Made by a program: the position numbers and the translations under genes
Assembly (NCBI GenBank): GCA_015058045.1
Contig: SVDC01000021.1
Location: forward strand, 1 to 62,843
Length of the DNA: 62,843 bases
Source: Cellulosilyticum sp.
Lineage (GTDB): Bacteria; Bacillota; Clostridia; Lachnospirales; Cellulosilyticaceae
Direction: 5' to 3'
Notes under the pieces: model-generated
The model's database searches: none
What the model was told of the DNA's origin: nothing
The model's input: the letters and a program-made list of their open reading frames with translations, nothing else
Shown: positions 1-8,517 of the stretch, one piece after another
How positions within the stretch are numbered: the first letter of the stretch is position 1
How the letters are laid out: each line of letters starts with the position of its first letter

Positions 1-17
1 TACCTCTATTGGCTTTT

Positions 18-656
18 TTATAACCTACGATACCAAATGTAGGACATGACTAATGTTATAGTCGCCATACATACCACACCTACCATCATAATAATAAATG
101 TCACTGATGAGTTTAAGAAAACACTACATATAATGGTTAAAGCACCTACTAAAAACATAAGTCTACCACCTAATCTATGTGTCTTATTCCAGACATCTGT
201 ATTAGATAGTGTCCAAGGTGTCCTAATCCCCATATAAAAATTAGTTTTAATTTTAGGCATAATATTACCTGTTATCATAAACAAAACACCTACTACTATG
301 GCAACTAACTGTCCTACTTGTACGGTATTAGGCTTAAAACTTTCTACTAATACCACACCTTGCATAATCATGAGAAAAATAATCATTGTAAGCGCAAATA
401 AATCATAATACTTTCCAAATCTCTTATAATTAGCTCTTTTGGGATCAATTTTAGGTAAAACATCAAACATAACCGCCATAATAATCCCTAACGAAAATAC
501 GATCCATAACTGTACTTTATTGCCATACGTTACAGTTCCATTGAACCCCCAGTTCATAGGTACTTGCTCAGGCAAACGTGTATATAGGCATCCTAATACA
601 ATAAGCGGTAATATGCCTAATACATAAGTCCAAATTCTTACAACTTTATTCTTCAT
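18..656 (-). CDS. SdpI-family integral membrane protein
   Basis: Multi-pass membrane protein (212 aa). An N-terminal DUF1648-like segment carries the LPEQVPMNWGFNG motif and the C-terminal half has the SdpI-like stretch NIMPKIKTNFYMGIRTPWTL. In Bacillus subtilis SdpI gives immunity to the SdpC toxin and sequesters the repressor SdpR; most homologues elsewhere have no assigned toxin. I start it at 656 because AGGAGGG lies just upstream; a longer in-frame reading to 701 has no such site. It overlaps the end of the ArsR-type gene by 11 bp, so the two are co-translated. No sdpC-like toxin gene is visible in the window, so immunity function is inference only. Confidence 0.85.
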   Translation of the reverse strand: MKNKVVRIWTYVLGILPLIVLGCLYTRLPEQVPMNWGFNGTVTYGNKVQLWIVFSLGIIMAVMFDVLPKIDPKRANYKRFGKYYDLFALTMIIFLMIMQGVVLVESFKPNTVQVGQLVAIVVGVLFMITGNIMPKIKTNFYMGIRTPWTLSNTDVWNKTHRLGGRLMFLVGALTIICSVFLNSSVTFIIMMVGVVCMATITLVMSYIWYRRL

Positions 657-924
657 TTTTATTCCCTCCTCTAAGTTGGACCATCCACCCCATAATTTCA
701 TCTAACACGCTCATATTCAGCTCATAGTATATAAACTTTCCTCTACGCTCATCACTAATGAGTCCGGCTTCTTTTAAAATGGATAAATGATGCGAAATAG
801 TTGCACCTGTCATTTCAAAATGTCCACCAATTTCTCCAGCTGTCATAGAGCCCATCTTTAATAAATTAAGAATTTCTCGCCTTGTACTATCTGACAAAGC
901 CTTAAAACTTTCCTGAAATCCCAT
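646..924 (-). CDS. SdpR-like ArsR-family autorepressor
   Basis: Small winged-helix repressor (92 aa) of the ArsR fold. It begins FKALSDSTRREILNLL and has the recognition-helix region GATISHHLSILKEAGLI, typical of the SdpR branch, which lacks the metal-binding cysteines of ArsR/SmtB. The ATG follows GGAGGTGGAAA. It is the first gene of a two-gene operon with the SdpI-like protein. A perfect palindrome just upstream overlaps the expected transcription start, which fits autoregulation. Known sdpRI pairs work by the membrane protein titrating the repressor; that this holds here is inference from synteny. Confidence 0.88.
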   Translation of the reverse strand: MGFQESFKALSDSTRREILNLLKMGSMTAGEIGGHFEMTGATISHHLSILKEAGLISDERRGKFIYYELNMSVLDEIMGWMVQLRGGNKNEE

Positions 925-938
925 TTTCCACCTCCATC

Positions 939-1021
939 ATTTAGATGTTTATCTAAATATAGAATATCATTTCATTCTAAAAAAAGCAATAACATTTAGA
1001 TGTTTTTCTAAATGTTATTGC
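939..1021 (-). promoter_or_regulatory. Promoter and twin palindromic operators of the sdpR-like operon
   Basis: A promoter on the minus strand reads TTGCTT-N17-TATTCT. The palindrome ATTTAGATGTTTATCTAAAT (939-958) lies between the -10 box and the ribosome site. A second, longer perfect inverted repeat (arms 986-1000 and 1007-1021, 15 bp each) has the same ATTTAGA/TCTAAAT core and overlaps the -35 side. On the minus strand it is followed directly by seven T, so it could also act as an intrinsic terminator. Shared cores at two sites suggest two repressor dimers. Confidence 0.6.
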
Positions 1022-1182
1022 TTTACTTTAATGGATATGTTTCTTATTCTTAAAATAGATAGCTTTAAAAATTCCTAGCATAGATGAAATAAAACATGAT
1101 AGAACTATAGAACTATACATCCCTATTTACTGATTTAAAGAGTTACTCTGCACCTTTATCCCCCTACACTATATAAATTTTA

Positions 1183-1211
1183 TTTTCAAAATATTCACTT
1201 TACTTTATAAT
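1183..1211 (+). promoter_or_regulatory. Probable promoter of the small exported protein gene
   Basis: TTTTCA (1183-1188), 17 bp spacer, TATAAT (1206-1211). The -10 is perfect and the -35 matches 4 of 6. The stretch between the operators at 1021 and the gene at 1282 is otherwise AT-rich with nothing else I can name. Confidence 0.4.
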
Positions 1212-1281
1212 GTAAATTATGATGCGTGTTTAATTAATTTAAATTTAATAGTCATTTATAAACTTAATAAAGGAGACAACT

Positions 1282-1683
1282 ATGAAAAAATTAATCTTAT
1301 GTTTTTGCTTAATTGTAGTTATATTTTCATCAGCCACCTATTATAAAAGGTATAAAAACAATACACCAACTATTGAAATATCTACATCCACTAAATTTTC
1401 TCAGGATGAAATTCAACAAGCCATTGACTGTGTACAAACTAACTTTAGCTTTCCAGCTTGCACTTTAACAAAGCTCTGGTATGATGAAGCAAAATCTAAT
1501 GAGCTTATTACCCTCAATTCAATGGATACAGAAAATAGTATCATGATATTTTCCAATTTTGATGTAGATGGTTCAGGGGATAATCCTGTTCTTACTCCTA
1601 ATTCTACTTATACAAACTATATGTGGTTTTTAATAAGAGAAGATACAAATAGTGATTGGACCATTGACCATTTTGGCTTATAG
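1282..1683 (+). CDS. Small exported protein, DUF4829-like
   Basis: 133 aa with an N-terminal hydrophobic signal/anchor (residues 2-20) after MKK, then a short polar domain. The pattern FSQDEIQQAIDCV, a central FSNFDVDGSG and the C-terminal WTIDHFGL resemble small secreted proteins common in Clostridia, often annotated DUF4829 or hypothetical and sometimes in paralogous families. The start follows AAAGGAGACAACT. There is no lipobox cysteine in the usual position. It stands alone, with its own promoter and a terminator after it. Function is unknown; the family call is from memory. Confidence 0.6.
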   Translation: MKKLILCFCLIVVIFSSATYYKRYKNNTPTIEISTSTKFSQDEIQQAIDCVQTNFSFPACTLTKLWYDEAKSNELITLNSMDTENSIMIFSNFDVDGSGDNPVLTPNSTYTNYMWFLIREDTNSDWTIDHFGL

Positions 1684-1728
1684 AAATCAGTAAAAGAAAT
1701 GTATTTCTTAGTAGCATAAAAACATAAT

Positions 1729-1783
1729 AGAGGCGTTGTAAAACAAGGTAATCTTATCTAAGACCTTGTTTTATAACGCCTCT
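1729..1783. terminator. Bidirectional terminator hairpin
   Basis: 21-bp stem with one wobble (arms 1729-1749 and 1763-1783) and a 13-nt loop, flanked by T-rich sequence on both strands. It sits between the convergent small exported protein gene and ureD and probably serves both. Confidence 0.7.
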
Positions 1784-1870
1784 CATTATATTATTTTATC
1801 CTATTTCAGATACTTTTTAATTCACTCTAATGTCCCTATAGCTATAGTTGTAATTATATTGTAATTGTAC

Positions 1871-2683
1871 CTATACCAATACTTCACTTGTTTCAATCAA
1901 CCTGTTTATAGCATCTACTAAGTCTTCTAATTGTTGTGCCGAAGTACCAAATGCCTTAACACTTATTGCATCTGCTTCATTTAAGCTTGCGCCGCCACTT
2001 AATAACTGCATTTCACTCATTATTTTTCTAATGCCTTCAAGCAAAACATTAGGTTCTCCCATATTCACAAGTAATATATTGGCTAAATGAGTATATGCTT
2101 CGTACATCCCAAAATCTTGCATATCACAATCACTTGGATCATAGTGAGTATGGTCTCTATAAATTAGCTTACCACCTTGTTTTACCGAAGTATAAGATTT
2201 ATAGAGGCGATAATTAAAGCATTCTCCACGAGCAATACGTCCACCTGAAATAATATCTACTAGTAGTAATCTTGAAGTGTCATCCTCTAAATGAATTTCT
2301 ACTTCATTAAAAAAGGCAGAGTTTGCATATGGTATCGTTGACAAAGGAATATACTTTAGACAAGCATTCTTTGCTATATTCATACGAACCTTTCTAGTAG
2401 CCATGCCTTCTTCCATTTTATGAAGCTTCTCATAGCTCTGAGAGGTATAGTATACATTTGTATTCTCTCCGATATCCAGTGTTACTTCTTGGCAGTCTCC
2501 TGCTAGCATACCTGCAGAAGTACTCATCGCAATAATTTTCATTTCACCTTTTTCATCATAAAAAGGTCTTGTAATTTTAAAGGGTGGCGTAAAATAACAA
2601 TCAGATAAAATACTCTTGCCATGCCGATGTTCCGTTTTGATTGTCAGTATAGAGGTTCTAGGGTAATGATTCTCGCTACTCAT
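1871..2683 (-). CDS. ureD: Urease accessory protein UreD
   Basis: Urease activation scaffold. UreD binds apo-urease and, with UreF and UreG, forms the complex that delivers nickel. The sequence has the family landmarks YFTPPFKI near the start, [10 protein letters not shown], and [14 protein letters not shown] in the middle. I start it at ATG 2683, which has AGAAGG eight bases upstream, rather than at an in-frame GTG three codons earlier that touches the same ribosome site. It overlaps the end of ureG by 8 bp. It is the last gene of the ure operon, an order (ABCEFGD) usual in Firmicutes. Confidence 0.93.
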   Translation of the reverse strand: MSSENHYPRTSILTIKTEHRHGKSILSDCYFTPPFKITRPFYDEKGEMKIIAMSTSAGMLAGDCQEVTLDIGENTNVYYTSQSYEKLHKMEEGMATRKVRMNIAKNACLKYIPLSTIPYANSAFFNEVEIHLEDDTSRLLLVDIISGGRIARGECFNYRLYKSYTSVKQGGKLIYRDHTHYDPSDCDMQDFGMYEAYTHLANILLVNMGEPNVLLEGIRKIMSEMQLLSGGASLNEADAISVKAFGTSAQQLEDLVDAINRLIETSEVLV

Positions 2684-3293
2684 TAGATGCACCTTCTAAT
2701 AGAACATGTGCTTTAATCCATGCTATGACATTATCTACGCCCTCTAAACTACGCAGATTAGTGAACATAAAAGGTTTATCCCCTCTCATTTTCTTTGAAT
2801 CCCTTTCCATAACCTCTAGGCTAGCTCCAACATAAGGTGCCAAGTCGATTTTATTAATGAGTAAAAGATCTGAACGTGTAATACCTGGGCCACCTTTTCT
2901 TGGAATCTTATCTCCTTCCGCTACGTCTATAACGAAAATCGTTGCATCGACTAACTCTGGACTAAAAGTTGCAGAAAGATTATCTCCACCACTTTCAATA
3001 AAAATAATTTCTACCTCAGGAAATCTCTTCACTAAATCATCTACTGCTTCTAGATTCATAGATGCATCTTCTCTTATGGCTGTATGTGGACATCCACCTG
3101 TTTCCACACCCATAATACGTTCTTTAGGAAGCTTAGAATTTTTTACTAAGAACTCAGCATCTTCCTTTGTATAAATATCATTCGTTACAACGCAAATACT
3201 ATAATCATCGTACATTTTACGAGTTAAACACTCAATTAAAGCCGTTTTTCCAGAACCAACAGGCCCTGCTACTCCAATTTTTACATAGCTCAT
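2676..3293 (-). CDS. ureG: Urease accessory GTPase UreG
   Basis: SIMIBI-class GTPase that carries nickel to the UreDF-urease complex. P-loop GPVGSGKT lies near the start, the metal-binding CPH motif is in [14 protein letters not shown], switch region [15 protein letters not shown] follows, and the NKID guanine-specificity motif is at [11 protein letters not shown]. Length is normal for the family. I place the start at ATG 3293 (MSYVKIGV), the form usual in the family. A GTG at 3302 is an alternative, and neither has a strong ribosome site. Confidence 0.95.
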   Translation of the reverse strand: MSYVKIGVAGPVGSGKTALIECLTRKMYDDYSICVVTNDIYTKEDAEFLVKNSKLPKERIMGVETGGCPHTAIREDASMNLEAVDDLVKRFPEVEIIFIESGGDNLSATFSPELVDATIFVIDVAEGDKIPRKGGPGITRSDLLLINKIDLAPYVGASLEVMERDSKKMRGDKPFMFTNLRSLEGVDNVIAWIKAHVLLEGASNE

Positions 3294-3360
3294 TATCCAC
3301 ACAACTCGCTTTCTTCGTTCTTATTTATTCACAAATTCACATTTTATCTGTGGTTATTTT

Positions 3361-4044
3361 CTATGACATATAAAGTCTTGAATAAAGGACTTCATGTTGC
3401 ATAGCGGCAACATCCAGTGCTGGTGTACTTCTGCCTAAGTCTTCTATAGTTAGTTCTAAACACTGCTCCACTAACTTTTCTAATAACGGATGCATTCTAA
3501 ACAGAATTTGCTGTCCTGCAGTTTGACTAAGTGGAATGGTTTTGACACAGTTTGTTACCATGGTAGAAGTCGCACTATAAATAAAGAAGCTTAATGCCAC
3601 TGACTTTTCTACTCCTAGCGCACCTACAAAACATCCATAAACCACTGCATGATGAACCTTTTCACTTTCTTTTTGATACGCCTTAAAAATAGGGGCAATC
3701 TCTGAAAGATCTAACGCCTCCACCATTTTCATAAATCTAACACCTAACTTATGACTTGCCGCCCTAAGTTCTAATGCCACTTTACTTGCTGTTAAAATTT
3801 CATCTAACTCTATTAAACCTTCTAAATCATTATGACTAGCATAGTCATATGCCAAGGATACAGCTAGAAGTTCTGTATAGAGAAAATTAGTTTTTAAATT
3901 TTGCCTGATATACGCTTCTGCCTGCTCATTATTACTAACCTTTCCTTTTTGAATATAGGTCTCTAAACCATAGGAATGGGTATAACCACCTATAGGAAAA
4001 AGCGCATCATTAACCTGCATTAAAATAAATAATGGATTATTAAT
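3361..4044 (-). CDS. ureF: Urease accessory protein UreF, apparently with an AUU start codon
   Basis: All-helical accessory protein that bridges UreD and UreG. The core motif NDALFPIGGYTHSYGLET is intact, as are AASHKLGVRF and the C-terminal region ending in MQHEVLYSRLYMS. The first ATG (4020) has no ribosome site and would cut into the conserved N-terminus. Eight codons upstream an ATT (4042-4044) lies exactly 8 nt after a perfect AGGAGG (4053-4058) and overlaps the ureE stop. Read from there the protein begins (M)NNPLFILMQVNDALF, 227 aa, which matches the usual UreF beginning as I remember it. No ATG, GTG, TTG or CTG fits between. AUU starts are known for infC and pcnB; use here is inference. 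Confidence 0.85.
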   Translation of the reverse strand: MNNPLFILMQVNDALFPIGGYTHSYGLETYIQKGKVSNNEQAEAYIRQNLKTNFLYTELLAVSLAYDYASHNDLEGLIELDEILTASKVALELRAASHKLGVRFMKMVEALDLSEIAPIFKAYQKESEKVHHAVVYGCFVGALGVEKSVALSFFIYSATSTMVTNCVKTIPLSQTAGQQILFRMHPLLEKLVEQCLELTIEDLGRSTPALDVAAMQHEVLYSRLYMS

Positions 4045-4519
4045 GGTGATGACCTCCTAAAGAAGTAGAAATTGCCTTCGTAAAATCTAACTTCACTGCT
4101 TTATGTGTTATGCACGCGCCCAATTTTTCTAAAAGCACTTCTAATGGCTTATCATAAGGGGTAATAAATTGATGTTCATTTTCTCCCCTAAAGAACGGCG
4201 CATGCTTATTCCCAATTTCATAACATACTTTCGGAATCAAATGAGTATCTTCAACTTCTATAACTAGGGCATCACAAGGTGGAATATTAACTGCAATCAC
4301 CTTGCCATCTTGCTCATATAAAATGTCATCTTGAATTAACCCATGCACTAAAATGTGGTCATCAAAACGCATGCCCACCTCTTCACCTGAAGCTGTTACC
4401 TTTTTATGAATTTTTTTATGAGTCTCATGCCATTCTACATCTACATAATCGACACTAAGATTTTCTTCATTCTTATGCCTATGATGCAGATTACCAATTA
4501 CTTTTTCAACAACAATCAT
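4040..4519 (-). CDS. ureE: Urease nickel chaperone UreE
   Basis: Nickel metallochaperone (159 aa). The N-terminal peptide-binding domain is followed by the metal-binding domain with the GNKHAPFF motif, whose His is the conserved interface nickel ligand. The C-terminus is SLGGHHH, a short His tail like, but much shorter than, the Klebsiella tail. An N-terminal LHHRHK cluster is also His-rich. The start has GGGAGGAGAAGAAA directly upstream. The stop codon overlaps the proposed AUU start of ureF. A 188-bp gap with a hairpin separates it from ureC. Confidence 0.93.
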   Translation of the reverse strand: MIVVEKVIGNLHHRHKNEENLSVDYVDVEWHETHKKIHKKVTASGEEVGMRFDDHILVHGLIQDDILYEQDGKVIAVNIPPCDALVIEVEDTHLIPKVCYEIGNKHAPFFRGENEHQFITPYDKPLEVLLEKLGACITHKAVKLDFTKAISTSLGGHHH

Positions 4520-4610
4520 TTTCTTCTCCTCCCGTATAGCTATCTATTTGTATGAACTATATTTAAACGCCCAATACACCTATAAATGCATTATTCAATC
4601 CATTAACTTT

Positions 4611-4660
4611 ATTCATCCTCTACTACACCAAACTTAAAGTTGATGTAGTAAAGGATGAAT
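4611..4660 (-). other. Intergenic hairpin between ureC and ureE
   Basis: A 20-bp stem with two wobble pairs (arms 4611-4630 and 4641-4660) encloses AACTTAAAGT, which itself can pair. It lies between the structural genes (ureABC) and the accessory genes (ureEFGD). No T run follows on the minus strand, so I favour an RNA processing or stability element, which could set more ureABC than ureEFGD message, over a terminator. Confidence 0.55.
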
Positions 4661-4707
4661 GATGAGTAACTTTTCTATTGTCATTGGAATGAAAATGAAA
4701 CAAAAAA

Positions 4708-6426
4708 TTAGAATAAGAAATATAGCTGAGCCATTGGTAATTCATCAGCTGGTTTACATTCAATAACTTCTCCATCAGCTGTTACTTTATAGGTTTCTGG
4801 ATCTACAGTAAGAACTGGTGTTGCATCATTAAGAATCATATCTTTCTTACCGATTGCACGACAGCCTTTTACAGGTAAAATCACCTTATCTAAATCTAAT
4901 TTTTCTTTAATACCATTCTCATAAGCTGATCTTGATACAAAAGTGATAGAAGTATCATATTTTGCTTTACCATGTGCCCCAAACATATTTCTATAGGTAA
5001 TAGGTTGAGGTGTAGGAATAGAAGCATTAGAATCTCCCATTTTAGCAGCTACAATCATACCACCTTTGATAATAATATCTGGTTTTACACCAAATAATGC
5101 TGGTTCCCAAACAACCATATCTGCCCATTTACCTTCTTCAATAGAGCCAATATAATCAGCAACACCAAAAGTGATAGCTGGATTAATGGTATATTTAGCA
5201 ACATAACGTTTTACTCTATAGTTATCATTGTCATTTCCATCTTCTTTAAGTGCACCACGTTGTTTTTTCATTTTATCTGCTGTTTGCCAAGTACGTGTAA
5301 TAACTTCTCCAACTCTTCCCATAGCTTGTGAGTCAGAGCTCATCATACTAAATACACCAAGATCTTGGAGAATATCTTCTGCTGCAATAGTTTCTGGACG
5401 AATTCTAGAATCTGCAAAAGCAACATCTTCTGGAATATTTTTATCTAAGTGGTGACAAACCATAAGCATATCTAAGTGTTCATCTAAAGTATTTTTTGTG
5501 AAAGGTTTAGTTGGGTTAGTTGAAGCAGGTAGGATATTAGGATAAGCAGCAATTTTCATAATATCTGGAGCATGTCCACCACCTGCACCTTCTGTATGGT
5601 AGGTGTGCATTGTTCTACCACCAATAGCTGCAATGGTATCTTCTACAAATCCAGCTTCATTTAAAGTATCTGTATGAATTGCAACTTGAACATCGTATAC
5701 ATCAGCGACACTTAAAGCACTATCAATAACTGCAGGTGTTGCACCCCAGTCTTCATGAATTTTAAGTCCCATTGCACCTGCTTCTACTTGTTCAGCAAGT
5801 GGTCTTTTTCCTGAGCAGTTTCCTTTAGCTAAGAAACCTATGTTCATAGGATATTCTTCTGCTGCTCTAATCATCCTTTCAATATTCCAAGGTCCTGGTG
5901 TACAAGTGGTTGCATTTGTACCATCAGCTGGACCTGTCCCACCACCAATCATAGTTGTTACACCACTATAAAGTGCTGTTTCAATCTGATCTGGACTAAT
6001 AAAGTGGATATGTGTATCAATACCACCAGCAGTAATAATTCTTCCTTCTCCTGCAAGTGCCTCTGTAGAAGCACCTACTACCATCCCTGGTGTAATGCCA
6101 TCCATAATATCTGGATTTCCAGCTTTTCCGATACCTACAATCTTACCATCCTTAATACCTATATCCGCTTTAACAATACCCCAGTGGTCAATAATGGTTG
6201 CATTGGTAATAACTAAATCTAAAACACCATCTGCACGAGTGGTATTAACACATTGTCCCATACCATCACGAAGTGTTTTTCCACCACCGAATTTGGCTTC
6301 ATCTCCATATACGGTGAAATCTTTTTCAACTTCAACAATTAAATCTGTATTAGCTAAGCGTACTTTGTCTCCCACTGTAGGCCCAAACATAGCGCTATAA
6401 TCTTTTCTACTCATTGAAACACTCAT
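4708..6426 (-). CDS. ureC: Urease alpha subunit (catalytic)
   Basis: Catalytic subunit that hydrolyses urea to ammonia and carbamate at a dinickel centre in the cytoplasm. Every expected ligand is present at a constant offset of five from the Klebsiella numbering: His139 and His141, carbamylated Lys222 in [10 protein letters not shown], His224, His251, His277, the flap His325 in MVCHHLD, and Asp365 in SSDSQAMG. Length (572 aa) is normal. A short leader with a ribosome site separates it from ureB. Products would supply nitrogen and buffer acid. No urea channel or nickel importer is next to the operon in this window. Confidence 0.98.
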   Translation of the reverse strand: MSVSMSRKDYSAMFGPTVGDKVRLANTDLIVEVEKDFTVYGDEAKFGGGKTLRDGMGQCVNTTRADGVLDLVITNATIIDHWGIVKADIGIKDGKIVGIGKAGNPDIMDGITPGMVVGASTEALAGEGRIITAGGIDTHIHFISPDQIETALYSGVTTMIGGGTGPADGTNATTCTPGPWNIERMIRAAEEYPMNIGFLAKGNCSGKRPLAEQVEAGAMGLKIHEDWGATPAVIDSALSVADVYDVQVAIHTDTLNEAGFVEDTIAAIGGRTMHTYHTEGAGGGHAPDIMKIAAYPNILPASTNPTKPFTKNTLDEHLDMLMVCHHLDKNIPEDVAFADSRIRPETIAAEDILQDLGVFSMMSSDSQAMGRVGEVITRTWQTADKMKKQRGALKEDGNDNDNYRVKRYVAKYTINPAITFGVADYIGSIEEGKWADMVVWEPALFGVKPDIIIKGGMIVAAKMGDSNASIPTPQPITYRNMFGAHGKAKYDTSITFVSRSAYENGIKEKLDLDKVILPVKGCRAIGKKDMILNDATPVLTVDPETYKVTADGEVIECKPADELPMAQLYFLF

Positions 6427-6493
6427 TTTTTCCGCTCCTTTACGCTGTAATATACACCCATACTAAAAACGGGTGCTTCCTAAGTCTATTACC

Positions 6494-6853
6494 TTAGACA
6501 AAATTCTTTAGCTGTGCATTATGCATGGCTTTTTTTAATGTGATAGGGGTTGCTTGACCTTTTGTTAAGTCATTAAGCCCGAATACTCTTTTATTCCCAT
6601 CAATTTCTACTAATTGAATTTGTTTTTCTTCACCTGGTTCAAATCTTACTGAAGTTCCTGATGGAATATCTAATCTCATTCCATATGCTGACTCTCTATC
6701 AAAACTTAAAAAGCGATTAACCTCAAAGAAATGATAATGTGAACCTACTTGCACTGGTCGATCTCCAGTGTTTTTTACAGAAATGCGTTCAGTTCTTCTA
6801 TCTTTATTAATAATAATTTCACCTTGACCATTAATAATTTCGCCTGGAAACAT
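6494..6853 (-). CDS. ureB: Urease beta subunit
   Basis: Small structural subunit (119 aa) of three-subunit bacterial urease. Landmarks are the start [24 protein letters not shown], and [16 protein letters not shown], all standard for UreB. It is separate from ureA rather than fused as in Helicobacter. The ATG follows AGGAGGAAAACAT. It sits between ureA and ureC in one transcription unit. Confidence 0.97.
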   Translation of the reverse strand: MFPGEIINGQGEIIINKDRRTERISVKNTGDRPVQVGSHYHFFEVNRFLSFDRESAYGMRLDIPSGTSVRFEPGEEKQIQLVEIDGNKRVFGLNDLTKGQATPITLKKAMHNAQLKNFV

Positions 6854-6926
6854 TATGTTTTCCTCCTAGTCTATTTTTTTGCCTTCTACCTTTTATTCCG
6901 TACTTAACTTGTTTTATATAACCCGA

Positions 6927-7229
6927 TTAACAAATTGGGTTATGTACAGTCACAAGTTTTGTACCGTCTTGGAAAGTTGTTTCAATTTGTACTTCATGTA
7001 CCATTTCAGCAACACCGTCCATAACATCTTCTTTTTTTAGAAGTGTTCTACCATATTGCATTAAATCAGGTACATCTCTTCCTTCTCTAGCTGCTTCCAT
7101 AAGTGCTGAACTAATGTAAGCAATAGACTCTACATAGTTTAATTTAATTCCTCTTTCTTTTCTTTTAGCAGCTACATCTCCTGCTGTATGCAACATTAAT
7201 TTTTCAATTTCTCTTGGCGTAAGATGCAT
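6927..7229 (-). CDS. ureA: Urease gamma subunit
   Basis: 100-aa gamma subunit. It starts [20 protein letters not shown] and ends with [10 protein letters not shown], both family hallmarks. Ribosome site AAAGGAGGTAATCAAA precedes the ATG. It is the first gene of the ure operon, so the operon promoter should lie in 7230-7390. Confidence 0.97.
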   Translation of the reverse strand: MHLTPREIEKLMLHTAGDVAAKRKERGIKLNYVESIAYISSALMEAAREGRDVPDLMQYGRTLLKKEDVMDGVAEMVHEVQIETTFQDGTKLVTVHNPIC

Positions 7230-7530
7230 TTTGATTACCTCCTTTAGATTAAAAATACATATCCTATTTGTTCCCTGATTTGTGTTATTGTATTCTTATT
7301 TATTATAATTTCTTCTACTTTTATTATAGTAATGGCTACCCCCTTTCCCCTACTTCATCAGCAAATTACCTCTCTATCTAAATGCACATAATAAAAGAGC
7401 ATAATCTAAATTTCCCAGCATGATATCTGCTTTAGAAAATAATTGATTATGCTCTTGTTTTATAGTTTTAGAAACATCACCTACATCAGGTGTTTATGAT
7501 TCATTCCGTTTTTGGCCATCTTACCTAGAT
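7230..7530 (-). promoter_or_regulatory. Leader region of the urease operon
   Basis: A TATAAT box on the minus strand (7323-7328) is the best -10 candidate. No -35 lies at a normal distance: at 17 bp the sequence is AGGGGA, so an activator or another sigma factor may be needed. I see no convincing GlnR/TnrA-type palindrome. The terminator hairpin for the upstream Nudix gene occupies 7395-7456. Confidence 0.35.
7395..7456 (-). terminator. Long-loop inverted repeat after the Nudix gene
   Basis: Perfect 12-bp stem AAGAGCATAATC (7395-7406) with GATTATGCTCTT (7445-7456) and a 38-nt loop. Moderately T-rich sequence follows on the minus strand. Probably the terminator of the NudC-like gene. Confidence 0.5.
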
Positions 7531-8424
7531 TTATTCTAATCCCATAATTTCATTAATAATGTGCCATGCAGTTGAAATCTTACTCGGTAAAATAGCTGGC
7601 ATATGGTCTTTATCGCACCATTTTGCATCCACAATTTCCTTGCCATCTACTTTAATTTCACCACTTTCATATTCTGCAATAAAGCCTAACATTAAAGAAT
7701 CAATAGAGTTCCAAGGTCTGCTCTGGAAATATTGTATGTTCTTTACTTTAATCCCCACTTCCTCATAAATTTCTCGTTTAACAGCCATTTCTAAGGTTTC
7801 GCCTTGCTCCACAAAGCCTGCAATGACACTATATAACCCTTCTCTAAAGCCTGAGTTATGTGCCATTAATATTTCATCACCTTTTTTAATACCTACAATA
7901 ATAGCAGGTGAAATTCTAGGAAATTGTAAGTTGCCACACTTCGGACATTTTTTCGCTCGTTCATCTTCTTTTCTCTCATATAAACTGCCGCAGCATCCAC
8001 AGTATTTAGTACTTTTATCCCAGTTTAATAAGTGCTGCGTTTTAACAGCAATTTGATACATCTCCAATTCTTCACTCCATCTTTCATCCCTCAAATCTAC
8101 CCATTGAAGTTTTTCTTGTACTTCCCTTTGTCCTTGTGTCGCCTCTCCTATTTGCATGCCTTTTAAGAGGAATGGATTTAAAGCCTCATCCTCTTCTAAG
8201 GCATAAGCAAAACAAATATTATTATGCCATTTTCCTAAATACCACATCTTAGTCGTATTTTGAATCACTGCCTCACATTCCTCATATCGTGGTACCTGTA
8301 ATCCTTCTGCCTGTTTTAAAATCAATTGATTTCTATAATAGATAAAACAATAATCCTTTGCTGCAATTTCTCTTTTCCCCTCAAATTCTGGCCAAAAATT
8401 AATGTATCCCTCTAAGTTTTCCAT
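7531..8424 (-). CDS. nudC: NudC-type NAD(H) pyrophosphatase / deNADding Nudix hydrolase
   Basis: 297 aa with the layout of NudC: an N-terminal domain, a four-cysteine zinc ribbon (CGCCG then CPKCGNLQFPR), and a C-terminal Nudix box (GFVEQGETLEMAVKREIYEE) fitting GX5EX7REUXEEXGU. The family motif after the Nudix box, usually SQPWPFPxS, reads SRPWNSIDS here, so substrate contacts may differ. NudC enzymes cleave NADH to NMNH and AMP and remove NAD caps from RNA. The gene stands alone between the urease operon and the LCP gene. Confidence 0.85.
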   Translation of the reverse strand: MENLEGYINFWPEFEGKREIAAKDYCFIYYRNQLILKQAEGLQVPRYEECEAVIQNTTKMWYLGKWHNNICFAYALEEDEALNPFLLKGMQIGEATQGQREVQEKLQWVDLRDERWSEELEMYQIAVKTQHLLNWDKSTKYCGCCGSLYERKEDERAKKCPKCGNLQFPRISPAIIVGIKKGDEILMAHNSGFREGLYSVIAGFVEQGETLEMAVKREIYEEVGIKVKNIQYFQSRPWNSIDSLMLGFIAEYESGEIKVDGKEIVDAKWCDKDHMPAILPSKISTAWHIINEIMGLE

Positions 8425-8517
8425 GTCTTATTCTAGGACTATTTTGCCTAACTTCTAGACTGCCATAACGCTTCTAAAATCTTTGCAACTTTAATCCTAT
8501 TTCCTCCTTAATCTAAC

